A stretch of DNA of 6,332 bases from PNKC01 sp039917655 (GTDB lineage: Bacteria > Chloroflexota > Dehalococcoidia > Tepidiformales > Tepidiformaceae). Of the stretch, positions 5,752-6,332 are shown in pieces. The number at the start of each line of letters is the position of its first letter. The first letter of the stretch is position 1. Location of the stretch: assembly GCA_039917655.1 (NCBI GenBank), contig JBDSJC010000207.1:1-6332 (forward strand). The letters are read 5' to 3'. The notes under the pieces are model-generated. The model was not told the origin of the DNA, did no database searches, and saw only the letters and a program-made list of their open reading frames with translations. The translations under genes and the position numbers were made by a program.

Positions 5752-6332
5752 ACTACATAACCGAACCGCTCTCCTACCCGTTTATGCAGCGAGCGCTCAT
5801 CGAAGTGACGATCGTCGGTACCCTCTGCGGGCTCATCGGCTGCTTCGTTGTGCTTCGTGGGCTGGCGTTCATCGGCGATGCGCTGGCACATGCGGTTTTC
5901 CCGGGCGTGGTGCTTTCGTACATCGGCGGGCGAAGCATTCTCATCGGCGCGTTCGCCTTCGGGTTGATCACGGCGCTCGGCATCGGCATCCTCTCGCGCA
6001 GCCGCCGGGTGAGCGAAGATTCGGCCATCGGCGTCATCTTCGCAGCGTTCTTCGCGCTCGGTGTGGTCATCATTTCGCGCCAGGGCGGGTTTCGAAAAGA
6101 CCTTGGCTCGCTGCTCTTCGGCAACATCCTGGGTGTCTCTTCTGGGGATGTCTGGGCGACGCTCATCGTGGCCGTCCTCGTTGTCGCGATCATGCTGGCG
6201 CTCCTCAAAGAGTTAACGCTCGTGGCGTTCGACCCGACAATGGCGCGCGCCGCGGGCTACCCGGTGTTTGCCCTGGACATCCTGCTGCTGCTGCTCGTCT
6301 CAGCGACCATCGTGGTCAGCCTACAGACGGTC
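5748..6332 (+). CDS. Metal (Mn/Zn) ABC transporter permease (3' partial)
   Basis: An open frame from GTG 5748 runs for 195 codons to the window edge without a stop. Relatives are roughly 280-300 aa, so about two thirds is present. It is a very hydrophobic membrane protein of the TroC/MntC/ZnuB family, forming the channel for the metal delivered by the binding protein. Family landmarks are visible: EPLSYPFMQRAL (6-17), LRGLAFIGDALAHAVFPG (36-53), SEDSAIG (89-95), FGNILGVS (124-131) and VAFDPTMARAAG (159-170). Membrane helices fall at about 16-36, 49-60, 64-82, 93-110, 137-153 and from 174 to the edge. GTG 5748 overlaps the ATPase TGA as GTGA, implying coupled translation; ATG 5784 is in frame but would cut into the conserved EPLSYPFMQ region. 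The FGN and SEDSAIG motifs fit Mn/Zn-type permeases. Nothing looks broken. Confidence 0.93.
   Translation, partial: MNYITEPLSYPFMQRALIEVTIVGTLCGLIGCFVVLRGLAFIGDALAHAVFPGVVLSYIGGRSILIGAFAFGLITALGIGILSRSRRVSEDSAIGVIFAAFFALGVVIISRQGGFRKDLGSLLFGNILGVSSGDVWATLIVAVLVVAIMLALLKELTLVAFDPTMARAAGYPVFALDILLLLLVSATIVVSLQTV

Noticed and set aside
6286..6300. CTG repeat run
   Set aside because: It encodes a run of leucines in a membrane helix of the permease and needs no repeat-based explanation.

Overview
This is a GC-rich bacterial window with dense same-strand packing and GTG starts. It carries two functional units, both on the + strand. I cannot assign a phylum from the sequence. The gene families are widespread, and the YhaO/YhaN-type nuclease pair together with a lipoprotein-type metal-binding protein fits many Gram-positive or Chloroflexota-like lineages equally well.

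Unit 1 (1-3964) is a DNA-end processing operon. It starts with the last 43 codons of an unrecognised gene, whose TGA overlaps the GTG start of an SbcD/Mre11/YhaO-type metallophosphoesterase (129-1229). Two bases later comes a 910-aa SbcC/Rad50/YhaN-type SMC-like ATPase (1232-3964). The ATPase has its ATP-binding halves at the two ends, a long helical middle, and a two-helix membrane hairpin near the centre instead of a visible zinc hook.

The 111-base gap at 3965-4075 is the only clear regulatory region. It contains a plausible sigma-70-like promoter and two copies of the inverted repeat TGATAC-N3-GTATCA, centred 27 bases apart. The first copy is a perfect 19-base palindrome lying over the -10 region. 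This is the arrangement of a metal-responsive repressor site of the Fur/Zur/Mur or DtxR/MntR kind.

Unit 2 (4076 to beyond 6332) is a cluster A-I metal ABC importer: a ZnuA/TroA-like binding lipoprotein, an ATPase of the TroB/MntB/ZnuC type, and a TroC/MntC/ZnuB-type permease cut by the window edge. The binding protein would capture Mn2+ or Zn2+ outside the membrane and the permease-ATPase pair would import it. The tandem operators probably shut the operon off when the metal is plentiful. The ATPase start codon is unclear: the only ordinary start drops the first beta strand of the fold.

I see no tRNA, rRNA, CRISPR array, transposase or intact mobile element. The best candidates for something new are the tandem operator, the strong hairpin that buries the nuclease start codon inside the preceding gene, and the membrane-hairpin Rad50-like ATPase with altered catalytic motifs.
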